From positions 1 to 38,954 of the forward strand of contig JAUIIQ010000007.1 of NCBI GenBank assembly GCA_030431585.1: 38,954 nucleotides of DNA. Direction: 5' to 3'. Numbering within the stretch: position 1 is the stretch's first letter; every line of letters starts with the position of its first letter. Origin of the DNA: Gammaproteobacteria bacterium (GTDB lineage Bacteria > Pseudomonadota > Gammaproteobacteria > Pseudomonadales > Halieaceae). The position numbers and the translations under genes are program-made. The notes under the pieces were generated by a model, which was given only the letters and a program-made list of their open reading frames with translations, was not told the DNA's origin and did no database searches. Below, in pieces: positions 9,289 to 17,785 of the stretch.

Positions 9289-10456
9289 ACACGCCTGCAG
9301 CAGCATCCAGTGCCACGCCGGAGTTGATCGTGGCGCCCCGGGCGGACAACACGGCCTCCAGCGCGGTGAGGCAGTAGATAACGTTGCGCTCGTTGCTGGC
9401 GAAGCCCATCAGTCCGATGCGCCAGGTTTTGCCAGCCAGTGCGCCCAGTCCGGCTCCGATTTCCAGATTGAAGTCGTTGAGCAGTGCGCCGCGAACCATA
9501 GCGTCATCGACACCTTCAGGTATGTTTACCGCGTTCAATTGCGGCAGGCGGTGTTCTGCTGCCACGGCCATGGTCAGGCCCATCGCTTCCAGCCCGGCTA
9601 CCAGAGCGCGGTGGTTCCGCAGGTGGCGTGCAAAGGCGTTCTCCAGACCCTCCTCCTGCAGCATTACCAGTGATTCATGCAAGGCGTACAGGTCGTTGAC
9701 CGGGGCAGTGTGGTGATAGGCTCGCTTGGCACTGCCACCCCAGTAGCCCATGACCAACTGCATATCCAGGAACCAGCTCTGCACCTTGTGCTCGCGGTTT
9801 TGAATGCGCTCTACGGCTCGCGGGCTGAACGTAACCGGTGAAATCCCCGGTATGCAGGACAGGCACTTCTGGGTGCCGGAATAGACCGCATCTGCGCCCC
9901 ACGCATCGACTTGCAGTTCTATGCCGCCCAGGGAGGTGACTGCATCCACAATCGACAGAGCGCCATGTTGCCGCGCGAGGGCGCACAGTGCCTGCGCGTC
10001 GGAGCGCACCCCGGTGGAGGTCTCCGCGTGCACGAACGCCAGCAGGCTGGCCTGTGGGTTGGCGGCGAACGCGGCCTCCACCTTGTCGATACTCACCGGT
10101 TCGCCCCAGCTGTCCTCAACCATGACTGCCGTCGCACCGCAGCGTTCCACGTTTTCTTTCATGCGGCCGCCGAACACACCATTCTGGCAGACGATGACTG
10201 TGTCACCGGGTGATACGAGGTTGACGAAGCAGGCTTCCATACCGGCTGAACCCGGCGCCGATACGGGCAGGGTCAGCGCGTTCTCAGTCTGGAACGCGTA
10301 CTGCAGCAGAACCTTGATTTCGTCCATCAGCTTGACGAAGAGTGGGTCCAGGTGGCCAATGGTGGGGCGGGCGAGGGCGCCCAGTACCCGCGGTGAAACA
10401 TCGGATGGACCCGGTCCCATCAGGGTGCGTTGTGGAGGGTAGAAGCTGCTGGTCAT
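9278..10456 (-). CDS. Class V PLP-dependent aminotransferase, alanine/serine-glyoxylate type
   Basis: A 392-residue fold-type I enzyme. The likely reaction is transfer of an amino group from alanine or serine to glyoxylate or pyruvate. The Schiff-base lysine is Lys197 in YSGTQKCLSCIPG, matching the SGSQK motif of human AGT; Asp181 in DAVTSLGG is the cofactor-ring partner. The N-terminal GPGPSDVSPRVLGAL and GHLDP motifs are also standard for this branch. The length is normal. The aminotransferase assignment is strong, but the exact donor-acceptor pair is not decidable from sequence. It diverges from the acyl-CoA ligase gene over 186 bp, in which I see AT-rich stretches but no clear promoter pair. 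Confidence 0.88.
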   Translation of the reverse strand: MTSSFYPPQRTLMGPGPSDVSPRVLGALARPTIGHLDPLFVKLMDEIKVLLQYAFQTENALTLPVSAPGSAGMEACFVNLVSPGDTVIVCQNGVFGGRMKENVERCGATAVMVEDSWGEPVSIDKVEAAFAANPQASLLAFVHAETSTGVRSDAQALCALARQHGALSIVDAVTSLGGIELQVDAWGADAVYSGTQKCLSCIPGISPVTFSPRAVERIQNREHKVQSWFLDMQLVMGYWGGSAKRAYHHTAPVNDLYALHESLVMLQEEGLENAFARHLRNHRALVAGLEAMGLTMAVAAEHRLPQLNAVNIPEGVDDAMVRGALLNDFNLEIGAGLGALAGKTWRIGLMGFASNERNVIYCLTALEAVLSARGATINSGVALDAAAGVFKA

Positions 10457-10642
10457 GTCCTGAATCCGTCGTAGAAAAATAAAGGCGCAACGGTATCAGG
10501 TTTTGCCTTTCAGCTTAAGTAAGGCCCGTTAATATCCTGCATTTATCGCGGCTATGTACCCAGGTGCCCATCGTGGTTGAGCCGCGGCATAATCCGTGGT
10601 TCACTTCTCCTCCGGGCATAATAACGAAACGAGGAAACCATC

Positions 10643-12178
10643 GTGAATCGACCTGAAATCGAACCCAACTTTGCCGGCGTCATGCTGCGCCGCGCAGCAT
10701 TGAATCCCGAGCGTTCGGCGCTGGAATTTGAGGGGCGCGAAATGCTCTACGGCGAGTTTGCCGACCGAGTGCGCAGACAGGCGCAGTTGCTGCGCGACGC
10801 AGGCGTATGCGTGGGCGACCGTGTTGGCTATCTGGGCTTCAACCACCCGGCTCTGCTCGAGACACTGTTCGCAGCGCAAACGCTGGGCGCCATTTTCGTG
10901 CCGCTGAATTTCCGGCTCACCGCCGAGGAACTCACGTTTATCATCAATGATGCCGGTATACACACCATCCATGTCGACGATGCCCTGCGGCCCGTACTGG
11001 AGCCCGCACGGGACAAGCTCTGCTGCAGGCATTATTTCTCCTCCGAAAGTGAGGCCCAGGGATGGCGCCATCTGGACAGTGAGCGTGACCAGGCCCAGCC
11101 TATCGACGCAGCCGTGTCGGTAGACCAGCACGATATTGCCGTCATTATGTACACCTCAGGCACCACAGGCCTGCCCAAGGGCGCCATGCTGACTCACGGC
11201 AATCTGCTCTGGAACAACATTAACGCGACCATGGCCTTTGGCGGCAGCCGCGATGACGTGATCCTCACCGCTGCGCCCCTGTTCCACATTGGTGGGCTCA
11301 ATGTGATGACGCTGCATTCTTTCCATGTTGGCTCCAAACTGGTTCTGCTGCGGAACTTTGATCCCGCGCAAGTACTGGAGAACTTCGAAAAGCACCGGGT
11401 GACGCACATGTTTGGTGCTCCCGCCATGTTTCTGTTTGTGTCCCAGCAACCCCAGTTTGCTGATGCCGACCTGAGCTCTATCCAGACGCTTATATGCGGC
11501 GCTGCGCCGGTCCCGGAGTCGCTGATAGAACTCTACGGTGCCCGTGGTGTTTCCTTCTGCCAGGGCTATGGTTTGACCGAAACCGCACCGTTCTCGGCAT
11601 TCCTGACTCCGGAATTCGCGGTGAGCAAGCTGGGCTCAGCTGGCCAGGCGCCCATCCACAGTGACACGCGAATTGTGGATGCCGACAACCAGCCCCTGCC
11701 AGCAGGGGAGAAAGGCGAGATTTGCCTCGCCGGCCCCAATATCATGAAGGGTTACTGGAACCGCCCTGATGCAACGGCGGCGGCCATCGACAGCGAGGGC
11801 TGGTTTCACTCCGGAGACATCGGTTATCTGGATGAAGACGGATTCCTGTTTATCTGTGACCGCCTCAAGGACATGGTGATTTCCGGCGGAGAGAACGTGT
11901 ACCCCGCTGAAGTGGAAGGCGTGCTTTACATGCATGAGGCCATTGCCGAGGTCGCCGTCATCGGCCTGCCCGATGAAAAATGGGGCGAAGCGGTGACTGC
12001 CGTGGTGGCCCTGCATGAAGGCAAGTCACTTACCCTGGAAGAATTGCGCGAGTTCGCCGATCCGCACCTGGCGAGGTATAAGCTGCCGCTGCGGCTGGAA
12101 CTGGTTGACGCGCTGCCGCGCAACCCGGCGGGCAAGGTGCTCAAGTTTGTGCTCAAGGAAGACATCACCGGCGGCTGA
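10643..12178 (+). CDS. Long-chain fatty-acid/acyl-CoA synthetase (AMP-binding enzyme)
   Basis: ANL-superfamily ligase of 511 residues that activates a carboxylic acid with ATP and joins it to CoA. The P-loop is YTSGTTGLPKGAML at about residue 170. The A5 motif GYGLTETAPF lies at about 308, A7 is WFHSGDIGYLDEDGFL, A8 is DRLKDMVISGGENVYPAEVE (about 406-425), and the C-terminal catalytic lysine is in PRNPAGKVLKF. The length and the compact N-terminus resemble the FadD/feruloyl-CoA-synthetase-like group; acyl specificity is unknown. The start is GTG with GAGG 8 bases upstream. A strong intrinsic terminator follows at 12201. Confidence 0.9.
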   Translation: MNRPEIEPNFAGVMLRRAALNPERSALEFEGREMLYGEFADRVRRQAQLLRDAGVCVGDRVGYLGFNHPALLETLFAAQTLGAIFVPLNFRLTAEELTFIINDAGIHTIHVDDALRPVLEPARDKLCCRHYFSSESEAQGWRHLDSERDQAQPIDAAVSVDQHDIAVIMYTSGTTGLPKGAMLTHGNLLWNNINATMAFGGSRDDVILTAAPLFHIGGLNVMTLHSFHVGSKLVLLRNFDPAQVLENFEKHRVTHMFGAPAMFLFVSQQPQFADADLSSIQTLICGAAPVPESLIELYGARGVSFCQGYGLTETAPFSAFLTPEFAVSKLGSAGQAPIHSDTRIVDADNQPLPAGEKGEICLAGPNIMKGYWNRPDATAAAIDSEGWFHSGDIGYLDEDGFLFICDRLKDMVISGGENVYPAEVEGVLYMHEAIAEVAVIGLPDEKWGEAVTAVVALHEGKSLTLEELREFADPHLARYKLPLRLELVDALPRNPAGKVLKFVLKEDITGG

Positions 12179-12200
12179 CAGCTGTCAGCAGGGCAATACT

Positions 12201-12233
12201 AAAGGGGGCCTCGCGTAGCGGGCCCCTTTTTTT
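12201..12233 (+). terminator. Rho-independent terminator after the acyl-CoA ligase gene
   Basis: AAAGGGGGCC, a bulged T, CGC, the loop GTA, GCG and GGCCCC form an almost continuous stem followed by seven T residues (12227-12233). It lies 23 bases after the stop at 12178. With its A-rich left flank it could also serve the convergent ppdK transcript, whose stop is at 12249. Confidence 0.9.
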
Positions 12234-12248
12234 GTCGTCGCGCTGCTG

Positions 12249-14855
12249 TCAGTCGTCCTTGGAGGCTTCCACGTTAGCCTGGGCAGCCGCAATGCGGGCG
12301 ATGGGTACGCGGAATGGGCTGCAGGAGACGTAATCCAGGCCCAGGTTGTGGCAGAAACGGATAGAGCGCGGGTCACCCCCGTGTTCGCCACATATGCCGT
12401 ACTTGATTCCCTTCTTTACCTTGCGGCTTTCCTGAACGGCCATCTCCATCAGGCGGCCTACAGCGCGCTGGTCCAGGGTGACAAAGGGGTCGGCATCGAT
12501 CAGCTTCTTCTCGATATAGCGTGGAATAAACTTGCCGGCGTCGTCCCGGGAAAAACCGTAGGTCATCTGCGTCAGGTCGTTGGTACCGAAACTCATGAAC
12601 TCCACTTCCGGCGCCAGCCTGTCAGCCCCCAGTGTTGCCCTGGGCGTTTCCATCATGGTGCCCACTTTGTAAGGCACCGACACCAGGCGCTCGCGCAGTA
12701 CTGACTGCACACCGCGGTCTATGATTTCATTGATAAGGCGTATCTCGCGCACGTTTACCACCAGCGGGACCATAATCTCCGGCAGCGGTTTGAAGCCCTG
12801 TTCAACAGCGTCCGCCGCGGCGCTCATGATGGCTTTCACCTGCATTTCGGTGATCTCGGGGTAGACGATGGACAGGCGACACCCGCGGAAGCCGAGCATG
12901 GGGTTCACTTCCGCCAGGTCCTCGGTGATCTCGCGAATTTTTTCCACCGGCTTGCCAATGGATTGCGCGAGTGACTGCATGTCTTCTTCCCCGTGCGGCA
13001 GGAATTCGTGCAACGGGGGATCCAGCAGGCGGATGGTGACAGGCAGGCCGTCCATTACCTTGAACAGTTCCAGCATGTCGGCGCGCTGGAAGGCCAGCAG
13101 TGCATCCAGATAGCGCTGCCGCTCATCACTGGATTCGGCCAGGATCATTGCGCGCATCTGCTCGATACGCTGTGCATCAAAAAACATGTGCTCCGTGCGG
13201 CACAGGCCGATCCCCTCGGCGCCCAGTTCCCTGGCCTTGGCGGCGTCCTCGGCTGTTTCGGCATTGGCGCGAACCTTTAGACGTCGGTATTTGTCCGCCC
13301 AGGAGAGCAGAGTCTGGAAGTCATCTGAGGAGGAGGCCTCGATCTTGGGGATGTCGCCGAGCATCACTTCCCCGGAGGTGCCGTCCAGGGTAATAACGTC
13401 CCCGCGCTTGAGCGCTACGCCCTCTTTGGTCTGTGCAGTGCCTTCCGCATGATTGATGCTCAGGGTGCCGCAACCGGTAATGGCGCATACGCCCATGCCG
13501 CGGGCAACCACCGCTGCGTGCGAGGTCATACCGCCCAGCTCGGTGAGAATCCCCGCGGCCACCTTCATACCGTGTATGTCCTCGGGCGTGGTTTCCCGGC
13601 GCACCAGAATAACCGGGCGACCTGTTGCCGACACGTCCTCCGCCTCTTCTGCGGAGAAGACTATCTCACCCGTAGCCCCGCCGGGGCTGGCAGGCAGCCC
13701 GGTGGCGATGATGTCCTGCTTGGCAGCAGGGTCCACTGTCGGGTGGAGGAAGGCTTCCACGTGCTCGGGGGAGACCCGCATCAGCGCTTCGCTCTCGGTA
13801 ATCATGCCTTCGCCGACCATCTCCACCGCAATTTTTACTGCAGCGCGGCCAGTGCGCTTGCCGCTGCGGGTTTGCAGCATGTAGAAGCGGCCTTCCTGCA
13901 CCGTGAATTCCAGGTCCTGCATGTCGCGATAGTGCTTTTCCAGCAGGGCCTGCGTCTTGTACAGCTCGTCGTAGACCTCCGGCTGTCGCTCCTGCAGCGC
14001 CTCCACCTGCAGGGGCGTGCGAATACCGGCAACCACATCTTCGCCGGCGGCGTTGAACAGGAACTCGCCGAAAAACTGCTTGTCGCCGGTGGAGGGGTTT
14101 CGGGTAAAGGCCACGCCGGAGCCGGAGTCTTCGCCGAAATTCCCGAACACCATGGCCTGCACGCATACCGCCGTACCCAGCGTATCGGGGATGTTGTTCA
14201 TTTCCCGGTAGATGATGGCCCGCGGGGTATGCCATGATTGAAATACCGACTCGACAGCCATTTTCAGCTGCTCGAAGGGGTCTTCCGGGAACTCCACCAG
14301 GGTTTTGTAAATCTCGATGATGGCCTGCCAGTCCTCGGCGGTCATATCGACATCCAGCTTCTTGCCTTGTGCGGCCTTGTACTTGTCTATCTCGTGCTCA
14401 AACTTTTCTCCGGGTATGCCCATCACCACGTCGGCAAACATGGAAATGAAGCGTCGGTAGCTGTCGTAGGCGAAGCGGGGATTGTCCGTCTTCTTTGCCA
14501 GGCCGGCTGCAATCTCATCGTTCAGGCCCAGGTTGAGAATCGTGTTCATCATACCGGGCATGGATACCGGCGCACCGGAACGCACTGAAAACAGTAGTGG
14601 GTTTTCCGGATCGCCGAAGCGGGCACCCATCTGCTTTTCCACCAGGTCCAGGGCCACACGGTATTCCTGTTCCAGCAGGCGCGGCAGTTTGTTGCCCGCC
14701 TGAAAGTACTCGCGGCAGGTGGCCGTGGTGATGATGAAGCCGAAGGGAACCGGCAGTCCCAGGGAGGTCATTTCGCAGAGGTTGGCGCCTTTGCCACCAA
14801 GCAGCTCGCGGTCGTCCTTGTTACCTTCGTTGAACAGGTAGACTCGTTTAGCCAT
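12249..14855 (-). CDS. ppdK: Pyruvate, phosphate dikinase
   Basis: Interconverts pyruvate, ATP and phosphate with phosphoenolpyruvate, AMP and pyrophosphate; used for gluconeogenic PEP formation or PPi-linked glycolysis. The 868-residue product has the full three-part layout. The N-terminal ATP-grasp domain starts with FNEGNKDDRELLGGKGANL and has FSVRSGAPVSMPGMMNTI. The swivelling phosphohistidine domain has GGMTSHAAVVARGMG with catalytic His446. The C-terminal PEP/pyruvate barrel has GLCRTEHMFF and the acid-base Cys822 in GICGEHGGD. PEP synthase is excluded by length and by the N-terminal signature. No PpdK-regulatory protein gene (DUF299) is adjacent. A likely promoter lies just upstream (14902-14929). 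Confidence 0.96.
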   Translation of the reverse strand: MAKRVYLFNEGNKDDRELLGGKGANLCEMTSLGLPVPFGFIITTATCREYFQAGNKLPRLLEQEYRVALDLVEKQMGARFGDPENPLLFSVRSGAPVSMPGMMNTILNLGLNDEIAAGLAKKTDNPRFAYDSYRRFISMFADVVMGIPGEKFEHEIDKYKAAQGKKLDVDMTAEDWQAIIEIYKTLVEFPEDPFEQLKMAVESVFQSWHTPRAIIYREMNNIPDTLGTAVCVQAMVFGNFGEDSGSGVAFTRNPSTGDKQFFGEFLFNAAGEDVVAGIRTPLQVEALQERQPEVYDELYKTQALLEKHYRDMQDLEFTVQEGRFYMLQTRSGKRTGRAAVKIAVEMVGEGMITESEALMRVSPEHVEAFLHPTVDPAAKQDIIATGLPASPGGATGEIVFSAEEAEDVSATGRPVILVRRETTPEDIHGMKVAAGILTELGGMTSHAAVVARGMGVCAITGCGTLSINHAEGTAQTKEGVALKRGDVITLDGTSGEVMLGDIPKIEASSSDDFQTLLSWADKYRRLKVRANAETAEDAAKARELGAEGIGLCRTEHMFFDAQRIEQMRAMILAESSDERQRYLDALLAFQRADMLELFKVMDGLPVTIRLLDPPLHEFLPHGEEDMQSLAQSIGKPVEKIREITEDLAEVNPMLGFRGCRLSIVYPEITEMQVKAIMSAAADAVEQGFKPLPEIMVPLVVNVREIRLINEIIDRGVQSVLRERLVSVPYKVGTMMETPRATLGADRLAPEVEFMSFGTNDLTQMTYGFSRDDAGKFIPRYIEKKLIDADPFVTLDQRAVGRLMEMAVQESRKVKKGIKYGICGEHGGDPRSIRFCHNLGLDYVSCSPFRVPIARIAAAQANVEASKDD

Positions 14856-14901
14856 AGTAGTGTCTCACGATGTTGAAAAGGGTGTGTAGGTCAGGGGGCG
14901 C

Positions 14902-14929
14902 AGTATACGTTACTTCAGCCCCCGGCCAA
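14902..14929 (-). promoter_or_regulatory. Candidate ppdK promoter
   Basis: On the minus strand TTGGCC (14929-14924) and TATACT (14907-14902) are separated by 16 bases, giving four and five matches to the sigma70 consensus. Transcription would start near 14896, about 40 bases before the ATG. An inverted repeat, GGGGGC at 14894-14899 and GCCCCC at 14918-14923, encloses the -10 element. Confidence 0.5.
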
Positions 14930-14949
14930 GCGGCGGAGCCGTGCCCGAA

Positions 14950-15837
14950 TCAGCCCCTGCTCTGTAGCAGTTCGGCCAGCGCATGGACCTCCACCAGCTC
15001 CGCCGTTGCGGGTACCAGGAACACTTCCTTGCATCCGGCGGCCTCGGCATTGTCCAGGCCCTGCAGCAGCGCATCAGCGTTGCTGCGATGCACTGACTCC
15101 GCCATCATCTGCGCAATCTCCGGCCCGGCGATAGCCAGGTATTCGTAGACGTAATCGTAGAGTTTGCGCTGCCCGTCTTCGGCCAGTGTGTACCAGAACC
15201 CGCCCAGGCGGTAGGGCGCCTTTTCGCGCCCGGCACGCTCCCAGGCCGCGTCCGCCATGGCAAACGTGCGCGCCAGTTCTTCGCTTTCGCCATTGCCGGA
15301 CCAGGCGTACAAACCGTCCGCCCACTGCGCACAGCGCTCAATGCTTTTTGGACCCATGGCCCCGGCCAGCAGTCGGGGTGGCTGTGACCAGGTTGGCGAG
15401 GGGCCAATCGGCCCGGCACCGCTGATAATTTCCTCGCCGTTCCATATCTGTCTCATTTGGGTAACCTGCCTGTCCATGCGCCCGTAGCGCCCCTGAAAGC
15501 GGGCATCCACCGCCTGGTAGTCCTTTTCCCGGCCACCGTAGCCCACGGCGACATTGTTGACCCGGCCACCGGAGAGTATATCCAGCGTGGCGACTTCCTT
15601 GGCAACCTGCGTCGCACTGTGCATGGGCAAGACGTACAGCGTCGGCGTAATTTCCACCCGTTGCGTGGCGGTGGCAGCTGCAGCCAACAACACGCGCATG
15701 TCATAAGTGGGGCCGTGTACACGTTCGCCACAGGAAATGGAATGGAAAGGACCCTCGTCAACTGCCTTAAACCAGTTCAGGTAGTCTTCCCGGTCCAGTC
15801 CCGCTTTCATATACGGCAGGCAAATGCCAATCTTCAT
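14950..15837 (-). CDS. LLM-class (luciferase-like) flavin-dependent oxidoreductase
   Basis: A 295-residue protein of the bacterial luciferase-like superfamily, a TIM barrel that uses FMN or F420. Family features are the N-terminal strand MKIGICLPYMKAG, VEITPTLYVLPMHSATQVAKEVATLD (the usual 'PxxxPxxxAkxxatLD' region), SGGRVNNVAVGYGGREKDY and a C-terminal helix region. Cofactor and substrate cannot be read; annotation as F420-dependent is common for relatives, but I see nothing that proves F420 use. The ATG has GGAGAG upstream. It ends 94 bases before ppdK on the same strand, but ppdK appears to have its own promoter. Confidence 0.82.
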   Translation of the reverse strand: MKIGICLPYMKAGLDREDYLNWFKAVDEGPFHSISCGERVHGPTYDMRVLLAAAATATQRVEITPTLYVLPMHSATQVAKEVATLDILSGGRVNNVAVGYGGREKDYQAVDARFQGRYGRMDRQVTQMRQIWNGEEIISGAGPIGPSPTWSQPPRLLAGAMGPKSIERCAQWADGLYAWSGNGESEELARTFAMADAAWERAGREKAPYRLGGFWYTLAEDGQRKLYDYVYEYLAIAGPEIAQMMAESVHRSNADALLQGLDNAEAAGCKEVFLVPATAELVEVHALAELLQSRG

Positions 15838-15996
15838 TCCTTGTCTCTCCTCTCCCGGGCGGGGTGTGATGATTAATCGTGACGTAGTCTACCGCAAATC
15901 TGTAGAAACCTTGTCTTCCAGTGTGCTTCGCGTTGATTGTGAAGTTTTGTAAGCCTGCGCTCAATTGCTGCTGAGTGGGGTAAACTTGCGGCCACT

Positions 15997-16701
15997 ATGA
16001 ATTGTCTTCCCCGCCCAATTGCACTTTGCATCGCTGCCCTTTGCGCAGTGCTGCTTGGTGGCTGTGGATCCCAGCCACCAAAGCCTGCCCTGGCGCGCGC
16101 AGCGGTCTTACCGGACTTCTCCGGTGCATGGGAGGTTGATTACAGCCAGAGCGAGAACGTACGGGAAGCCTATGACACGCTCATCCGCGCACTGCAGCGC
16201 CAGGCGGAACGCCAGTCGCGCAATATGTCGCAGGGAGGAGGCACCCTGGCTGTCACTGGTGCCGGTGCCAACAGTGGCGCCAGTATTTATGCCCTGGCGA
16301 GGATGGCTGAAATAGTGACAGAGCCACAACTGCTCGATATCACGCAGACGGAAAACCGGCTCAACGTGAAGCGAGAGGGCAGTTTTGCACTTGATTGCGA
16401 GTTCTTTGATGGTAAGTGGCGCACGCGGGAGTCTGCCCTGGGCACCGAGACCTGCGGTTGGGATGGGCACCAGGTGCTGTTCTATCTGGGCCTGCCCGAC
16501 GGCCTGAGTATTTACCATCGGTTCACGCTGGGCCCCGAAGGTGAGCGGATAAAAGTGGCCACGACACTGCGCTCCTCACAGGTATCCTGGCCCTTTACCC
16601 TGGACCGCGTGTACCGGCGCTATGATCCCGCTGCCAGCGGTATTCGTTGCAAGCAGACTTTGAGCAAGGGTCGCGTGTGTACGACGGAGCAGCTGCCTTG
16701 A
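15997..16701 (+). CDS. Predicted outer-membrane lipoprotein of unknown function
   Basis: A 234-residue protein not recognised beyond being a lipoprotein. The signal peptide ends in LLGGC with the lipidated Cys at residue 23; Gly at +2 predicts outer-membrane sorting. The mature part opens with DFSGAWEVDYSQSENV, reminiscent of the strand-start of small lipocalin-like envelope proteins, though I would not claim that fold. Residues 70-95 are Gly/Ser/Ala-rich. Four Cys in the mature domain (two around CEFFDGKWRTRESALGTETC, two near the C-terminus) could form disulfides in the periplasm. No Shine-Dalgarno is close to the ATG. It is the first gene of a four-gene unit ending with rlmKL, and its stop overlaps the next start (TTGA). 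Confidence 0.75.
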   Translation: MNCLPRPIALCIAALCAVLLGGCGSQPPKPALARAAVLPDFSGAWEVDYSQSENVREAYDTLIRALQRQAERQSRNMSQGGGTLAVTGAGANSGASIYALARMAEIVTEPQLLDITQTENRLNVKREGSFALDCEFFDGKWRTRESALGTETCGWDGHQVLFYLGLPDGLSIYHRFTLGPEGERIKVATTLRSSQVSWPFTLDRVYRRYDPAASGIRCKQTLSKGRVCTTEQLP

Positions 16702-17771
16702 GGTGCCTGATCGTGGCTTTGCTGTTTGTCCTTGCACTCACAGCCAGGGCGGAGGGCGTGGCCGCGCTGGATGTGGGCATCGTGGTGTTCGAGCCGGGTA
16801 TACCCGAGGACATCTCCACGCATCGCGAGCGCGGTATCTTCCCGCGCATCCGTCAGGCAGAGTCGCGGTATCTCCCGGTCAACCTGAGACGAACGCTGCA
16901 GGATAGTGGCGATTGGGGCGCTGTGAGGGTCATGCCCGACACAGGAAGGCTCGCCGAACTGCTCATTCAGGGGCGTATCCTGCAGTCCAGCGGGCGTGAG
17001 CTGCTTCTGGATATCAGCGCTATCGATGCTACCGGGCGTGTCTGGGTGCAGCGGCAATACCGCGCGCTAACACAGCCAGCAGATTACCCGGTGCCGCGAG
17101 GGGGCGACGCGTATAGCGAGCTCTATCTGGAAGTCGCCGCCGACCTGCTCGCTGTTCGTCGTCAGCTGGACGACAATGCGCTGCGCGAAATACGCCGTGT
17201 GGCACTGCTGCGGTATGCAGCAGAGCTTGCACCCGATGCGTTTTCGGCCTATTTCCAGGAGGACGAGGCGGGTCGGTTTCGGTTGCTGCGATTGCCGGCG
17301 GATGGCGATCCGATGATTGCGCGCGTACTGCGAATCCGCAATCAGGAGTATGTGTTTATTGACAGCGTCGATGAGCAGTACGAACGACTGCACGACGAAA
17401 TGGCGCAAACCTACGCGCTGTGGTTGCAGTACGACAGTGAACAGTCCCTGTACCGGCAGGAGTATGCCGAGCGTGCCGCCAGTCGCGACAAGCCGGGGCC
17501 ACGCGGCAGCTTCGCTGCGATGCAACAGAGCTACAATACCTACCGGAATTACCGCATTCAGGAACAGGACCTGCATGAACTGGCAGCGGGCTTCAATAAC
17601 GAGACGGCCCCGACCGTCGTGTCCACCAGCGGCCGGGTATTTCACCTCAATGGCACTCTCGACAGTCAGTATGCTCAATGGCAGGATATTTTGCGCAACA
17701 TCTTTGCCCTGGAGACGGGGTTACCCGTTGCGGATGATGAGCGCAATCCCTTCGCGACGCACACACAATAG
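16698..17771 (+). CDS. Exported protein of unknown function, coupled to the preceding lipoprotein
   Basis: I place the start at TTG 16698, inside the TTGA overlap, because it yields a clean signal peptide: MRCLIVALLFVLALTARAEG with cleavage after ARA. An upstream ATG in the same frame (16647) would put 17 hydrophilic residues ahead of it and is less likely; GTG 16713 is also possible. The mature protein is about 340 residues. Its first third (ALDVGIVVFEPGI, LAELLIQGRILQSSGRELLL, IDATGRVWVQRQYRALT) looks like an alpha/beta domain resembling LpoB/CsgG/TolB-N types in pattern only. The rest is helical, acidic and rich in Tyr, Gln and Arg (YDSEQSLYRQEYAERAASRD). I do not recognise a named family. 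The next gene starts 14 bases downstream. Confidence 0.75.
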   Translation: MRCLIVALLFVLALTARAEGVAALDVGIVVFEPGIPEDISTHRERGIFPRIRQAESRYLPVNLRRTLQDSGDWGAVRVMPDTGRLAELLIQGRILQSSGRELLLDISAIDATGRVWVQRQYRALTQPADYPVPRGGDAYSELYLEVAADLLAVRRQLDDNALREIRRVALLRYAAELAPDAFSAYFQEDEAGRFRLLRLPADGDPMIARVLRIRNQEYVFIDSVDEQYERLHDEMAQTYALWLQYDSEQSLYRQEYAERAASRDKPGPRGSFAAMQQSYNTYRNYRIQEQDLHELAAGFNNETAPTVVSTSGRVFHLNGTLDSQYAQWQDILRNIFALETGLPVADDERNPFATHTQ

Positions 17772-17785
17772 GCTATCCTTACACC

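Noticed and set aside
13449-14237. Open frame of 262 codons on the plus strand opposite ppdK
   Set aside because: Antisense to the ATP-grasp and phosphohistidine regions of ppdK; His/Gly/Arg-rich with no recognisable domain.
16647-16697. Upstream ATG for the exported protein gene
   Set aside because: It would place a hydrophilic stretch before the signal peptide and overlap the lipoprotein gene by 55 bases; the TTGA start fits better.
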